Origin: Talinum fruticosum
Lineage: Eukaryota > Streptophyta > Magnoliopsida > Caryophyllales > Talinaceae
NCBI GenBank assembly: GCA_021018815.1
Contig: JAITYX010000025.1
Span: forward strand, 7,502,001 to 7,566,000
Direction: 5' to 3'
Length of the DNA: 64,000 nucleotides
Shown: positions 35,438-46,142 of the stretch, piece by piece
Position numbering within the stretch: the stretch's first letter is position 1
How the letters are laid out: each line of letters starts with the position of its first letter
Position numbers and translations under genes: made by a program
The notes under the pieces: model-generated
Told to the model about the DNA's origin: nothing
What the model saw: only the letters and a program-made list of their open reading frames with translations
Database searches by the model: none

Positions 35438-36244
35438 TCATCGAGTATCATCATCGTCTTCTTCACTATCCTCTTCGGCATCATTGAATAGGATATGTTC
35501 TTCTTCGTCATCGGTGATGTTATCATCATCCCATTCACCTTCTTCATCTTCTTCACCATCCTCCTCTTCACTAACATCCTCAATCTCATCTTCTCGGTTT
35601 AAAATAACATCATCAACTAATTCTTCTGCTGAGATTGAGTTATCAACCAAAGTGTCCGGCAAAGTTTCTATTATAGGCTCGATCGTACCCATACTATCCT
35701 CTTGGAATGCAAGAGGAATAGTATATTGATCATCAACTCGGCCCTTGGTTTTGATGCCACAACGACGAACCAATTCGGCTTTTCTCTAGGAACCTCTTAT
35801 GGATATGACATATAATACACCTGAGTTGCAGTGCTAGCAAATATAAAAGGATCGTACTTACGATAACGCCTTGTACGATGCACTTCAACATACGAACTAA
35901 ATTTATGGCACCGAGTTCCCGAGAACGACTAGGGTCAAACCAATCGCATTTAAACAAAGCACACACCTTTTTATTGGTTCACCAACATATTCAACTTCAA
36001 CTACCTCTTGTAAGATGCCGTAGTAATCATTTTGAACATGTCCTCCATCCGTTCGTTTCACACGGACACCACAATTGAAGGTCATCCTCCCTTCATTTCG
36101 AGCCTCGGTATGAAATAACATTCCATTCACCGTGTATGCTGTCCATGTTTTCACTCTCCTTAAAGGACCTTGAGCTAATTGCATCAAGTAAACATCCTTT
36201 TCATCATGATATACTTCATAACAATGAATTCGTGTCAATAACAT
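35438..36244 (-). pseudogene. CACTA transposase C-terminal region (DUF4216) with acidic tail
   Basis: NYYGILQEVVEVEYVG-like sequence and FKCDWFDPSRSRE are hallmarks of DUF4216, which follows DUF4218 in plant TNP2 transposases. The end (35773-35438) is strongly acidic (EDEIEDVSEEEDGEEDEEGE). Two frames join near 35770 and 35960, where a few bases differ or an intron lies. It ends at a stop near 35438. Confidence 0.8.
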
Positions 36245-36529
36245 AGTGTTTGTTTAGTTTATTAAAATGGAACAACCAAAACTAATAAGTTTGAGGCACC
36301 AAGCAATAAGTATTAATATATGATACTCACAGCTCCTTTGAACCACTCTTCGAACTCACTTTCTACCATTGCATCAATTGCAAGCATCACTAACATCACC
36401 ATACATAGCTCATTTTTGGTGTTCGAAGAGGCTAAGTTCAAAGATTTCATTAATATGACATCATCGTTTTGAATAAACTATAAATTTATTGAAACGAGTG
36501 TTGAATAGGACAAGATAAACTCACTCAAG

Positions 36530-37390
36530 GTAAGGTTTAACTTTGGAATAGTTCAAGTAAAACATGGACATGTGCAGCCGTCTTTTCCTTATCATCAAGG
36601 AAACGCGGATTGCACTTCCTAATTGGAGCACCTTCTAGTATGAATACCGAAAGAGTAGGATTGTGGTTTGGAACTTCACTGTCTTCATTTCGTCGACTTC
36701 TAGTGGGCATACAAGGCACGTTAGAGCCGAAATAGTAAGATGCAAAATGTGTTTCTTCAAATCGCGCGTACTTTTCAGCGATACTCTCTTCGAGCTTCGA
36801 TTTGTTTCCTATGGATCTCTTCAATCGGCCAAAGAACCTCTCAAATGGATACATCCACCGTTATTGTACCGGACCACCCAATTTTGCTTCTTCCGCCAAA
36901 TGAACCGGCAAGTGTTCTATCACATTGAAGAACCTAGGAGGAAATATTGTTTCCAATTTACAAAGTGTTATTGAAATATTTCGATGCATTTGCTCTAACT
37001 CCCCATCCTGTAAAACGGATGAGCAAAGGTTCTTGAAGAACTCACTAATTTCAATGAAAGGCGCTAATACCTCGTCCAGGAGTGCGCTATTGGAAGAAGG
37101 CTCTCCATGAAAACATGACAATCATGACTTTTCATGCTATGGAACTTAGTGGAGTTTGGGTCGACAAGGTATGAAATGTTAGAACAAGTAATCATCCGGC
37201 ATTTTCAACGCTCTTGCCCATTCACATATTGCCCTCTTCTGCTCCAACGTGAACACATATTTTGCCTTCGGTTTGAGAATTTTACCATTGACTCCATGCT
37301 TTAAATTCAACTCTACACGATCACACAACTCTTCCAAATCCATTCTTGCTTTGATATCATCCTTTGTTTTACCAAGAATATCCATAACGA
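36530..37390 (-). pseudogene. CACTA transposase, DUF4218 region
   Basis: Read from high to low coordinates: RAICEWARALKMPDDY (37385-37179), LLDEVLAPFIEISEFFKNLC (37121 on), a HLPVHLAEEAKLGGPVQ segment and MYPFERFFGRLKRSIGNKS (36854), ending near 36537. These are the DUF4218 landmarks. The pieces are in neighbouring frames, with one small gap at 37121-37179. The domain belongs to the same transposase as the TNP2 core upstream. Confidence 0.85.
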
Positions 37391-37559
37391 GTGTTAATTA
37401 TATTCTCAAAAAGTTCTTTCAATGTGCATCACATCTAAGTTATGGCGAAGCAATTGATCTTTCCAATATGGAAGCTCCCAAAATATGCTTTGTTTTGTCC
37501 AATTATGATCCTTTTTGAACCCCGAAATGTTAATTTCTTGCTCTTCGTTACTTTGGGAA

Positions 37560-39056
37560 AGGTTTCAACCCATTGTTTTATTTCTTCCTCTATATAACAA
37601 CGAGGAGGACCGGAATGTACGGTTTTTCCTTTTGTAAACGATGTGTTATTCCTTCGAACGCGTGACTTCGTGGCAAAAACCGCCGACGGAAATCAAACCA
37701 TGAAAATTTTCGGCCATTTTTAAGTTTCAATGCTTTTTTTGATTCATACATACCGGGCATGACATGGCACCATGCGTACTCCATCCGGACAACATACCAT
37801 AGGCCGGGAAATCATTAATGGTCCACATCAACGCAGCCTTCATGAGAAAGTTCTCACCTTTTGAAATATCATATGTTTCAACACCATCTTCCCATAGTGT
37901 TTTCAACTCATCAATAAGAGATCGCAAGTACACATCAATTTTATTTTTCGGATTTGTCGGCCCTGGTATGATTACATGTCAAGAACATATAAGGCGTCGT
38001 CATGCATAACTCTGGTGGTAGATTATAAGGCGTAACAACGATCAGCCGGATTGAATAAGACCTTGAAGGTTGGCTGAATGGATTAAACCCATCCGCGCAC
38101 AAACCAGGTCTTATGTTTCTAGGTTCGATGGCAAATTCGGGGTGAACTCTATCAAAATGTTTCCATGCTTCACCATCGAAGGATGACAGAGGACACCATC
38201 CTCTCTTACATTCTCATAATGTCATCTCATGTGCTCTACCGTGGTTTTTGAAGCAAACAAGTGCTGAAGTCTTGGTATTAACGGCAAGTAATGCATCCTT
38301 GCAAATGGAGTTCTATGACTTTTGCCTTGTCTTTCCCTTTGACGCTTCCATCTCGCATGACCACAAAACTTGCATGAATCAAGATTAATGTCCTCTTTGT
38401 AGAACAACATGCAACCCTGTCCACAACAATCAATTTTTGAACATCCATCCCAAGATTTTTAATGACCTTCTTTGCATGGTGAATGTCACGAGGAACTCGG
38501 TTTTCATGCGGACAAATCTCCTTCATAAGTTGAGCAATTTCATTAAAGCAATTTTGAGGCATGTTGTAGTCTCAACCATATTAAAGAAACTTTGGGCATG
38601 GGTATTTGGAGGCTCACTTGTAGAATATTGATTTGAGATCATGGCATCTCGTGACCATATCATTCATACGGTTAATATTTGTTTCTACATCGCCGTAGTT
38701 CATATGATTAGCGCCACTATCGTTGAATATGTTAGAAGCCATAGTTTGATCCTCATGTAAATGATGATCTATTTCTCCATGACTAGTCCAATACCAATAG
38801 TTTGGAAGAAAACCATATTGATAAAGGTGCAACTTAACTTCATCGGGATCTTTATACTTCCAATTTCGCATTTGTGACATGGACACCTATATTGTTGATT
38901 ATGTACAAATTCTGATTGGCTTCTAGCATGTGCAGCAAACTCCTCAACCCTGTCTAAAAACTCTTGTCTATACCCAACTCTACCAGGTAATAACCTACGA
39001 CACATCCATCTACGATGCGTAGGCCCGTCCATATATATTCGATTGACATTTAACAA
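37560..39056 (-). pseudogene. CACTA transposase TNP2 (association and catalytic domains)
   Basis: It starts around 39056 with a Transpos_assoc domain (MCRRLLPGRVGYRQEFLDRV, CPCHKCE). Next come an MPQNCFNEIAQLMKEICPHE segment (38562), the CKFCGHARWKR zinc-like piece (38370), and the TNP2 core LIDELKTLWEDGVETYD, LMWTINDFPAYGMLSGW (37930-37760). After that comes a CHVMPGMYESKKALKL-like piece and FSWFDFRRRFLPRSH (37784-37590). The enzyme cuts and joins the transposon ends. Frame changes split it into at least five pieces, partly introns and partly decay or read error. Confidence 0.85.
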
Positions 39057-39440
39057 TTTATTAAATTATTAGTTAATAATATTAATACATGGAGATGTTA
39101 TATGATTACATATCTTCTATAATGAACATAATCTATATATAACCATTATGCATTTAAGATATTTTTTTATTATACATAAATTTCTTTAATTTCTATATTT
39201 TACTCGTAAGTATTTATATCATAATTAAACTAATCATACCTAATTAGCATAAATAAACTCACACAAATATAATTAAACTAATCATACCTAATCATACTTA
39301 ATTAGCATAAACAACCTCACATAAATAAACCACAAACAATTGCACATATATAAATTACAAAAAAATTTACTTCAACTTCAACAATAATGTCCAACAAATC
39401 TAACACCACATACTTTAAACAACAAAAATTTATACATATA
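39057..39440. other. CACTA noncoding, AT-rich
   Basis: Very AT-rich sequence upstream of the transposase in minus sense. It holds no ORF. It leads into the 136 bp tandem repeat. Confidence 0.6.
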
Positions 39441-39830
39441 ACACAATTGAACATTTTTTCTTTTCAAATTCATTCACAAACAACATTAATTTCCAACAAA
39501 TTACATATATTCATCAATTTCAAATTACATTTTTATAAACCCTAAATCTAACTTCAATAACATTTACTCCATAACTAACACAATTGCACATTTTTCTTTT
39601 CAAATTCATTCACAAACAACAATAATTTCCAACAAATTACATATATTCATCAATTTCAAATTACATTTTTATAAACCCTAAATCTAACTTCAATAATATT
39701 TACTCCATAACTAACACAATTGCACATTTTTCTTTTCAAATTCATTCACAAACAACATTAATTTCCTACAAATTACATATATTCATCAATTTCAATTTCA
39801 ATTTTATAAAACCATAAATCTAATAAAACT
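39441..39830. repeat. 136 bp tandem repeat, about 2.9 copies
   Basis: Units start with ACACAATTG at 39441, 39578 and 39714 and contain CATTCACAAACAAC, ATATTCATCAATTTC and TAAACCCTAAATCTAACTTC. Copies are nearly identical. The array lies inside the CACTA element, between the transposase gene and a GC-rich block. Confidence 0.93.
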
Positions 39831-39849
39831 CAACAAAACCATACCTTCA

Positions 39850-40130
39850 AAGAATGGGCGGCAGCAGCAGCGACGGCGGGAGGGCAGGCGTTCGGCGGCA
39901 GCAGCGGCGATGCGTCGGCGGCGTCCTCCACCCAAGCGGCAGCAGCGCGGGAGCCGGGTCCGAAGCAACCAAGGTGAACGGTGAAGTCTTTGGCCTTCGT
40001 GTTCCTCAAGCGGTGGAGGAGAGGCGGCGGACGGCCGGACGGACGGCGGTCAACCCGGGAGCGACCGGGCGGCGGGAGTGGCGGGTTGGGGTGGTGAATC
40101 GGCGGCAGCGATGACGCTCGGCACCTTGAT
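39850..40130 (-). other. CACTA GC-rich block
   Basis: An abrupt GC-rich island (CGG/CCG runs) sits between AT-rich tandem repeats and the right subterminal repeats. In minus sense it lies upstream of the transposase and ends near a CT run at 40132-40147. It could be the 5' leader or promoter region of the transposase, or captured DNA. The plus-strand frame at 39854-40114 (Gly/Arg-rich) is probably a composition effect. Confidence 0.4.
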
Positions 40131-40189
40131 TCTCTCTCTCTCTCTTGCTCTGCGAAGTTCGGTCCGGCCGAAGGCCGATCTGGATATAT

Positions 40190-40473
40190 TCATAATTAGC
40201 GACGGATAATTCCGTCGCTGATTACTAAATTAATTTGTTTCTTTTTTTGGGGTTTTTTTCCATGTGCTTTCCCTAGCGACGGAATTTTCTGTCGCTAAAC
40301 TTTTCAGCTACTGAATAACGACGGAAAATTCCGTCGCTAATTCCAAATTAGTGACGGATGTCTTATTCCATCGCTAAGTCCGTCGCGTTCTACCACATGT
40401 GTCGATTTTGTCAAAGTCCGTCGCTGATTCCGTCGCTAATTTCCGTCGCTATTTAGCAGCTTATGTAGTAGTG
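40190..40473. repeat. CACTA right subterminal repeats and TIR
   Basis: Dense GCGACGGAA/TTCCGTCGC motifs in both orientations, ending in GTAGTAGTG (40465-40473), the complement of the CACTACTA terminus. They mirror the left end at 32698-33050. Confidence 0.9.
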
Positions 40474-40914
40474 TCATAATAATGAAATCGGTGAAAGCAT
40501 AATAACATAATACAAATCTAGATACTTGTCGGGAAATCTCCCGAAATCTCTTGCAGCTTAAAGATCATAATATTTCAATCATTTGAAACACGGTTTCATA
40601 ATCATTTACAATTCTTTTAGAACCGAATCAACTTTCTAGGCTTTATAGACTCGAACTAGCACTTCATAATTTCTCATAATTTATCTTAGTTTCTTTGGGG
40701 CGCGACCACGAATAAAGGGCTCCCGGACCTATATTCTATGAAGTCTCCGGTCGGGTATCTTGATACCCCGGACCCCTACTAGAACCCTTCCCTCGAAGTT
40801 TCGGCCCGGCCTCCTCACGGATGAGGAAACCAGTTTGAACCCTTCGGTATGCTAAACGATCTTAGCCAAGTCGATTCAAAATAATTTGCACATAATCATT
40901 CATCATGTTTGCTT
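40474..40914 (-). repeat. Tekay-like gypsy LTR, remaining part after the CACTA
   Basis: It continues the LTR of 32018-32697. It holds the GGCGCGACCACGAATAAAGG and CCGGTCGGGTATCTTGATAC segments typical of chromovirus LTRs. Its upstream end in minus sense may be near 40926, where TGTTGTTTGAAGC could be the LTR start, directly beside repeat B. Confidence 0.55.
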
Positions 40915-41985
40915 CAAACAACATTCTCAAATCAGTTTAACACAATAGAAGGCATAGCACCACGTGCCATCCTTCCAAATTCGGTCTCAATCGATTTGCT
41001 TCTTTAAAACATATTCACGTTTGAAAGGCAGTTATCAAAAAATTGCATTCAAGGATCATTTTGCGTAAAATATAGAACTCCTTTCAAAACTACTTTTTGA
41101 ACATCATTTAATACAATCACTTGACAAGAATAGTCACAAAGCAATGCAGACGGTCATCCTCGGCTCCTTTCCGACTATGCCTTTCTAATTTTACCAATTT
41201 AGTAAAATTAATTCTCTTTTCTCGAGCCACAATAACCACAAGTAATACCACTTAACTCAAACATCCCAACTTCTCACAATCTGCCATCTTTGCCTCCATT
41301 TCTCCTATTACGCCTCCAATCAAACTCTTTCTTGCCCATGCTTAGCCATATAGCTCTTAATCTTACTTCATTACTCAATTTCCTCTAGCTCCACTTATCT
41401 TCAAGTTTAATTAATTCTCAAGGGATTAGATATTTCTTCAACTCAGTTTAACCTAATAATCACCTGCTCTCCATTTCCCTACCTCAATTGTGTACTAATC
41501 AAGATGAACTCACACTCCTCCTTTATACTCAAATCGTTGTTTTCCAATATAAACTGTTACCTTCCAATGTAGTGAATTTAGGAAATCTCTTAGGGTTTGA
41601 CTGAAGCATCAATTCACCATTTATACCCAAATCACCACTTCTTCATCCTTACGTGCTAATTGAGATCTCCACATCACTCCTTAGACTATGCAATCTAACT
41701 CCTTGTAAATTTTCAGCATTCCAACTCGACTCTAAACAATTACGAAATTCCTTCAAGTTTATAATTCAACCTTAACAGCTCAATCTTGTTTTCTCTTATC
41801 CTAGTTCAACCCTAACTACTTCCTAAATTCATTCTATAGCTTAAACATTCAATATTCTCAAGCAAAATTCAATTGATTTTCCAAATTACTATAAATTTAG
41901 AGTATAAGACTACCCGCCTCGAATTAGGGATTGAACGTTTGCTCGAGTTTCGATTAGCCTAGGTCGGCTTGCTCCTTTCCTTCCT
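40915..41985. repeat. direct repeat B (1.1 kb), copy of 30884-31960
   Basis: Same orientation and nearly full-length match to repeat A. It is not followed by a primer binding site. Instead it runs at 41997 into a fragment of a Sirevirus LTR. It may be the leader of a second Tekay-like copy whose gag-pol was deleted. Confidence 0.8.
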
Positions 41986-41996
41986 CTTTCTCTACT

Positions 41997-42198
41997 CGAA
42001 GGTTTGCACTTGGAGAGTCTTAGTCACCCTAGAAATTTTAACAAACTTGGAAGATTAAACCTTAAAAAGAATAATCAAGACTCGTAAAAGTGTGAACTAA
42101 GATATACGTGGAAACCCTCCCGAGGCGGAAAACCACGGCCAGTGCTAATGCAAGCACCAAGTCAAATCAACTGTTTTGAATCCACAAAATACAGCAAA
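41997..42198 (-). repeat. Sirevirus LTR fragment
   Basis: It starts CGAAGGTTTGCACTTGGAGAG and includes CTTAGTCACCCTAG and CGTGGAAACCCTCC. It matches the first 200 bp of the minus-sense E1 LTR and is cut off at AAAATACAGCAA. Confidence 0.8.
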
Positions 42199-42547
42199 TT
42201 GAACTTATTTATACAAATTAAATTACATATTGTATACATATTTCATTATATTTGAAACTATTTATATATTTACACATATTTCATTATTCTTTAAATTACA
42301 TATTTATTTACACATTTTATTATTCTTTAAATTATATATTTTACCTTCATTTTCATGAACAAAATAATAACTAATTTTGTAATGTAAATTCTCTAAACTT
42401 ATTAATTAAATTAAATTAAATTCTATTAATAATATCTTATAAAGTTATAATATGAAAATTTCCAGACTTTTATTTTTTTCCTCTTATTTGTTTAACAAAA
42501 ATCAAGATTTTCATCTCTATCTGCTACTCTAGTAAAAATCAAAATTT
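42199..42547. other. AT-rich spacer
   Basis: Very AT-rich, with TTACATATTTATTTACACA-type near-repeats. I see no gene. Confidence 0.6.
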
Positions 42548-43159
42548 TTGTCACAAATTATAATTAGATTTTGGAGGGAAAGCTCCTCTCTTATTTTAGT
42601 TGTTAAAAATAGGAACAAAAATAAAAATAAAAAAACCCTAAGTCTTTTCTTTGTCGCCGACGCTTTGTCGGCTTCGCTCGCGGACCGTACGCTGGGTCTT
42701 CGTCTTCTCTCTCATCTCTCGTCGACCGGTCATCTCCTCCACGGTTGCACCACAGGTCCTCTAGTCTCTAGTCGTCTCCTCCGTGGCTGCACCTCGAGCC
42801 CTCGCTCTCGTCGTTTCTCGGTCTCTCGGCATTCTAAGCTTCAAATCCCTAAACTCTCCCTCCTAACCCACGCCGTCACCGATACGGATCTGCACTCGTC
42901 CGTCGGTCACCGGCGTCGTCGCTCCCCTCAATCACCGGCGTCGTCGCTCCCTCGGTCACCAACATTTTCTTTCCGAGGAAGAGCTTTCGCATTCTCTCGT
43001 TTGCTATTTGCTACAAATTTTCGATACTCTCTAACTCTAATCTCTACTCTACTCTCATTATCTCGTTTGCTCTACTCTCTCTCTCGCTACTTGGTGTGTG
43101 CTCTCTCTCGCTGTCACAAATTACAATTGGATGAGGATATTTATGTTTCGGGAAGGTGA
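42548..43159 (+). other. unidentified 203-codon reading frame, Ser/Arg/Leu-rich
   Basis: This is the longest plus-strand frame outside transposons. The protein begins MSQIIIRFWRES and is dominated by Ser, Arg and Leu (SRRFSVSRHSKLQIPKL). The DNA switches sharply from AT-rich to C/T-rich at 42650, with CTCTCT and TCGTCGCTCC repeats at 42880-42960. This looks like a leader of a plant gene or transcript more than a folded protein. A possible splice donor, GGAAGGTGAAT, lies near 43150 at the end of the C/T-rich part. No domain is recognised. It may lie upstream of the PPR fragment at 43525. Confidence 0.25.
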
Positions 43160-43524
43160 ATGGCTCTCAACATTAGTTAAATTGATTGTTTAGTTCTGTT
43201 ATTATGCAAATTTGGGGAGTCATAATCTGGGTGGTTGGGAAGGGAATTGAAGCTAACACTATCCTTTGTGTTCGTCGCATCCGGGTTCATTGTGGGCTTG
43301 TTATTATTTCTCTTTTTTAATTTTTTTCTTTATTATTATTGTTATGATGATCATACTCTTATGTTTCTTTGATTTTTGATTGTCAATTTATTATTATAGT
43401 ATAAAACCTTGGGAACATTCATTTGTATTCATTTTCCGGAGTTGAGCTCATCTCTGTTAATCTCTTGTTTTGATGCCTCGCATTGTATTTGTTCTATTGT
43501 CCATATATACACCATGTGTTCATA

Positions 43525-43930
43525 TTTTCCAGAGTTGGGAAGATGGAAGAGAGAGATTTGTTCTCATGGAATCTGTTGGTGGGTGGGTATGCAAAAGCCA
43601 ACTTCTTCGACGAGGCATTGAATTTGTATCATAGAATGTTGTGGGTTGTTGTTAGGCGTGATAAGTATACTTTTCCTTGTATACCGAGGACTTGTTGGGG
43701 CATACCAGATATAGAAAGGGGTGGGGAGGTTCATGTTCATGTGATTAGGTATGGGTTTGAGTCTAATATCGATGTGCTTAATGCTTTGATCACTATATAT
43801 GTAAAATGTTGTGATGTTTGTAGTGCACGATTACTCGTTTGATAGAATGCATAAGGGGATAGAATTTCCTGGAATGCCATGATCTCGGGGTATTTGGAGA
43901 AGGGGAGTATTTACAGTGGTCTAAAACTGT
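43525..43930 (+). pseudogene. fragment of a PLS-class PPR gene (ECB2/VAC1-like)
   Basis: From GKMEERDLFSWNLLVGGYAK through FFDEALNLYHRMLWV and HVIRYGFESNIDVLNALITI to the WNAMISGY-like segment, it matches about three repeats of a PLS pentatricopeptide protein. The motif order closely resembles the chloroplast RNA-editing factor ECB2/VAC1 (At1g15510). A TGATAG stop interrupts it at 43841, and the sequence after it (IEFPGMP-like) is in a shifted frame. Only about 130 of several hundred residues remain, and there is no DYW domain. It could be a pseudogene or a transposon-captured exon. Confidence 0.7.
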
Positions 43931-43992
43931 TTTTACAAATGCCCGAACTTGGTATTTTCCAAACTTGGTCAACTTTAACCAACTTATCTTGA

Positions 43993-44105
43993 AATGATTC
44001 AGTTTGTAGTCAATATTGAAATGATTCAGTTTGTAGTCAATATTGAATTGGATTCAGTTGTTTAAAACATGCCTTGAAATGATTCAGTTGTTTAAAACAT
44101 ACATA
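43993..44105. repeat. short tandem repeat
   Basis: The unit TGAAATGATTCAGTTTGTAGTCAATAT occurs twice in tandem, followed by diverged partial copies sharing GATTCAGTTGTTTAAAACAT. It lies just before the hAT transposase gene. Confidence 0.8.
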
Positions 44106-44220
44106 CACTCGTAGCAAATACATATTAGTTTTATGAACAAACTCTATTGTTGCAATAGAATTAGTAATTTTGATTTCTTATTTTTGTTAAACTTATTATT
44201 GCACAGCTTCATAGGGAGTT

Positions 44221-44605
44221 ATGGAATTAGATAGTGAAGATGGTGGACCTCTCTTTGACATTGATGATAACAATCCAATTGATGTCCATATTGACTTGAA
44301 CGAGGAGTCAAATAATCAAGGCAGCATGCATTCTTCCACAATTACTAATGTTGGTGGACCTAGAAGTGCAAGTATGGCTAGAGTATGTGGTAATACTCGC
44401 ATCGGCATCTACAGATGGGAAGAAGCGAGCAACTTGTAAACATTGTGAGTCAAAGACTTTTTAGCAGACTCAAGGTATGGAACTAGCAACATGAAGAAGC
44501 ATCTTGACAAGTGCAAACCATATCTAGAAGCAAAGGTTGGTCAAGAGGCTTCCGACCAACCTATCGGGTTTGATCAACAAGTTTATCGTCAATTGGTAGC
44601 TAAGG
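44221..44605 (+). pseudogene. hAT transposase, N-terminal part with BED finger
   Basis: A 72-codon open start (MELDSEDGGPLFDIDDNNPI) is followed by a frame change and then the BED zinc finger (TCKHCESKTF and GTSNMKKHLDKC, near 44430-44520). It reads into QVYRQLVAK at 44586-44605, where a solo LTR is inserted. The protein is of the RICESLEEPER/Ac-like hAT family, which binds and moves hAT transposons. Confidence 0.8.
44601..44605. repeat. left target-site duplication of solo LTR (taagg)
   Basis: Exact match to 46143-46147. Removing the LTR and one copy joins AK to AIIRHGY in frame within the hAT transposase. Confidence 0.93.
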
Positions 44606-46142
44606 TGAAGGTTTGCTCGGGAGAGTCCGAGTCACCCTAGAGGGGCGGTGAATAGGGTGATGAAAAATTCTTTGTGAAAACACACACCCTTTTGACAGAG
44701 AAGAATTAAAGACAAATTCCGAGTCTAAGCAAGGGGTTAGCAAATATTGGACTCGTAATGTAATGAATCGGAGGAAACACGTTCGAGCAGGTCTGTCTCG
44801 AGTCTAGAATGAACTCGGAAATAGAACACAGAGATTTTACGTGGAAACCCTCCTGGGGCAGAAAACCACGGCCCGTGTCGATCCAGACACGAAGTCAAAT
44901 TCACTATTTTGAGTCCACAAAATACCGTGAACTTGACGTAACCCGAGTTGCTCCCTCGGACAACTCTATACAAGTTTTCCTAGACTCGAAGTTCCCTTAT
45001 CCGATCTAGTACTTCCTAGCTGAGATAACCCTTACAGCCTAGGGACAACTAAGCTGAGTTAACCCTTACAGCTCAGTCAAGGGACCTTACAAAGAATGTA
45101 AGAAGTGTTTGTAATCGAGTACAAGACCTTACAACTCGAAAGTAATGAATTACAGAGTGGGAGTTGTAAGTTGAAGATTGAAAGTAAATACAATAACTTT
45201 GTTCAAGTTGGAGTATTGACGATATGTTCCACTATCTTCAAGTCTTGTGAAGTGGCTTCTATTTATAGATAACCGTGCAGAGTAGCCGTTATCTTCATCT
45301 CGCCGACCGAGAGTCCTCTCGTGACCGTTGATAAGGGCTTTCGAGTCACTCGTAAAGTATCCGTTGAAAATATGGTCGTTGGACAACGGCTTAACTCTCT
45401 TGGAAGTCCCAAAACCATCGGTTGTGTCTTGAAAAGTGTGGTGAAAACCATCGTTAAGCTTGACCTTCCAGCTTTCCGGATATGGAAGCGCATGCCTTCG
45501 ACACAATCTTCCGGGACTAGAGCAGGGATGGTGAAAAGCTATATCTCGCTGGTGATTTGACGTTCGAAGCCGGCTACTTTTGTAATTTGAAAAGATATCC
45601 TCGATTGAATAACCTACAAAAGTAAAACACCTTTCGGTTCTCAAAGTATAAAATACTTTGGTCCAAGGTTAGACACAGATAATAAAAATAATCATGATAA
45701 TTAACAAACAGATTATCCGAGTCATAAAAGAAATGGAACTTTCTGAGTCTAATATCCATGATACTCAGAATTCCACAAGACTTAGTCTTAAGCAAGGAAT
45801 TAAGTTCTATCAACAAATATCGAGTGGGAAACACTTGATGTAGACTAAGCACGAAAAGAACTATGAATGCCGACTTTGCAAACAATAGAGTAAATAATCA
45901 TAAGTCGATTCTCGAGAGAGAGTGGACTCGTAATGAAGAACAAGTTTTCCGAGTCGCTAACCGAAAAGCGATTAAAGGGATAAGTGAAGACCGAATCGCA
46001 TAGAAAAGATACTATTTCACTCAAGTAAGTTTCTAAGACACAGAGAATGCCTTGGAATCAAAACACTATATGAATGACATCGTTATACTCGATTCTTTTT
46101 GCATGACTCGTAAATATATAGAGCAGTTGTCTCGAGTCTTCA
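44606..46142 (-). repeat. solo Sirevirus LTR inserted in hAT
   Basis: It starts TGAAGGTTTGC and ends GTCTTCA on the plus strand, so in minus sense it is TGAAGACTCG...GCAAACCTTCA, as in E3. It is 1537 bp, with a TATA box on the minus strand at 45260-45267. There is no internal region. It was left by recombination between the two LTRs of an element. Confidence 0.95.

Larger units (their letters stand above)
32698..40473 (-). mobile_element. CACTA (En/Spm) transposon
   Basis: The ends read CACTACTAGAAAACTG and, on the opposite strand, CACTACTACATAAGCTG. The flanks are tca (32695-32697) and tca (40474-40476), an exact 3 bp duplication. Both ends are packed with GCGACGGAA/TTCCGTCGC subterminal repeats. 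It encodes a TNP2-type transposase and a TNPA/Ptta-like protein on the minus strand. It is 7776 bp. Exact target copies and intact ends suggest a recent insertion, though the genes have frame changes. Confidence 0.95.

Noticed and set aside
35484..35729. serine-rich plus-strand frame
   Set aside because: It is the antisense of the acidic (Glu/Asp-rich) tail of the CACTA transposase.
35903..36244. independent small gene in the CACTA element
   Set aside because: The DUF4216-like residues place it as part of the TNP2 transposase.
39441..39830. regularly spaced repeats suggesting a CRISPR array
   Set aside because: It is a head-to-tail tandem repeat with no unique spacers, inside a plant CACTA element.
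39854..40114. 86-codon Gly/Arg-rich plus-strand frame
   Set aside because: It lies in a CGG-rich island and has no recognisable domain. It runs against the transposase direction and is likely compositional.
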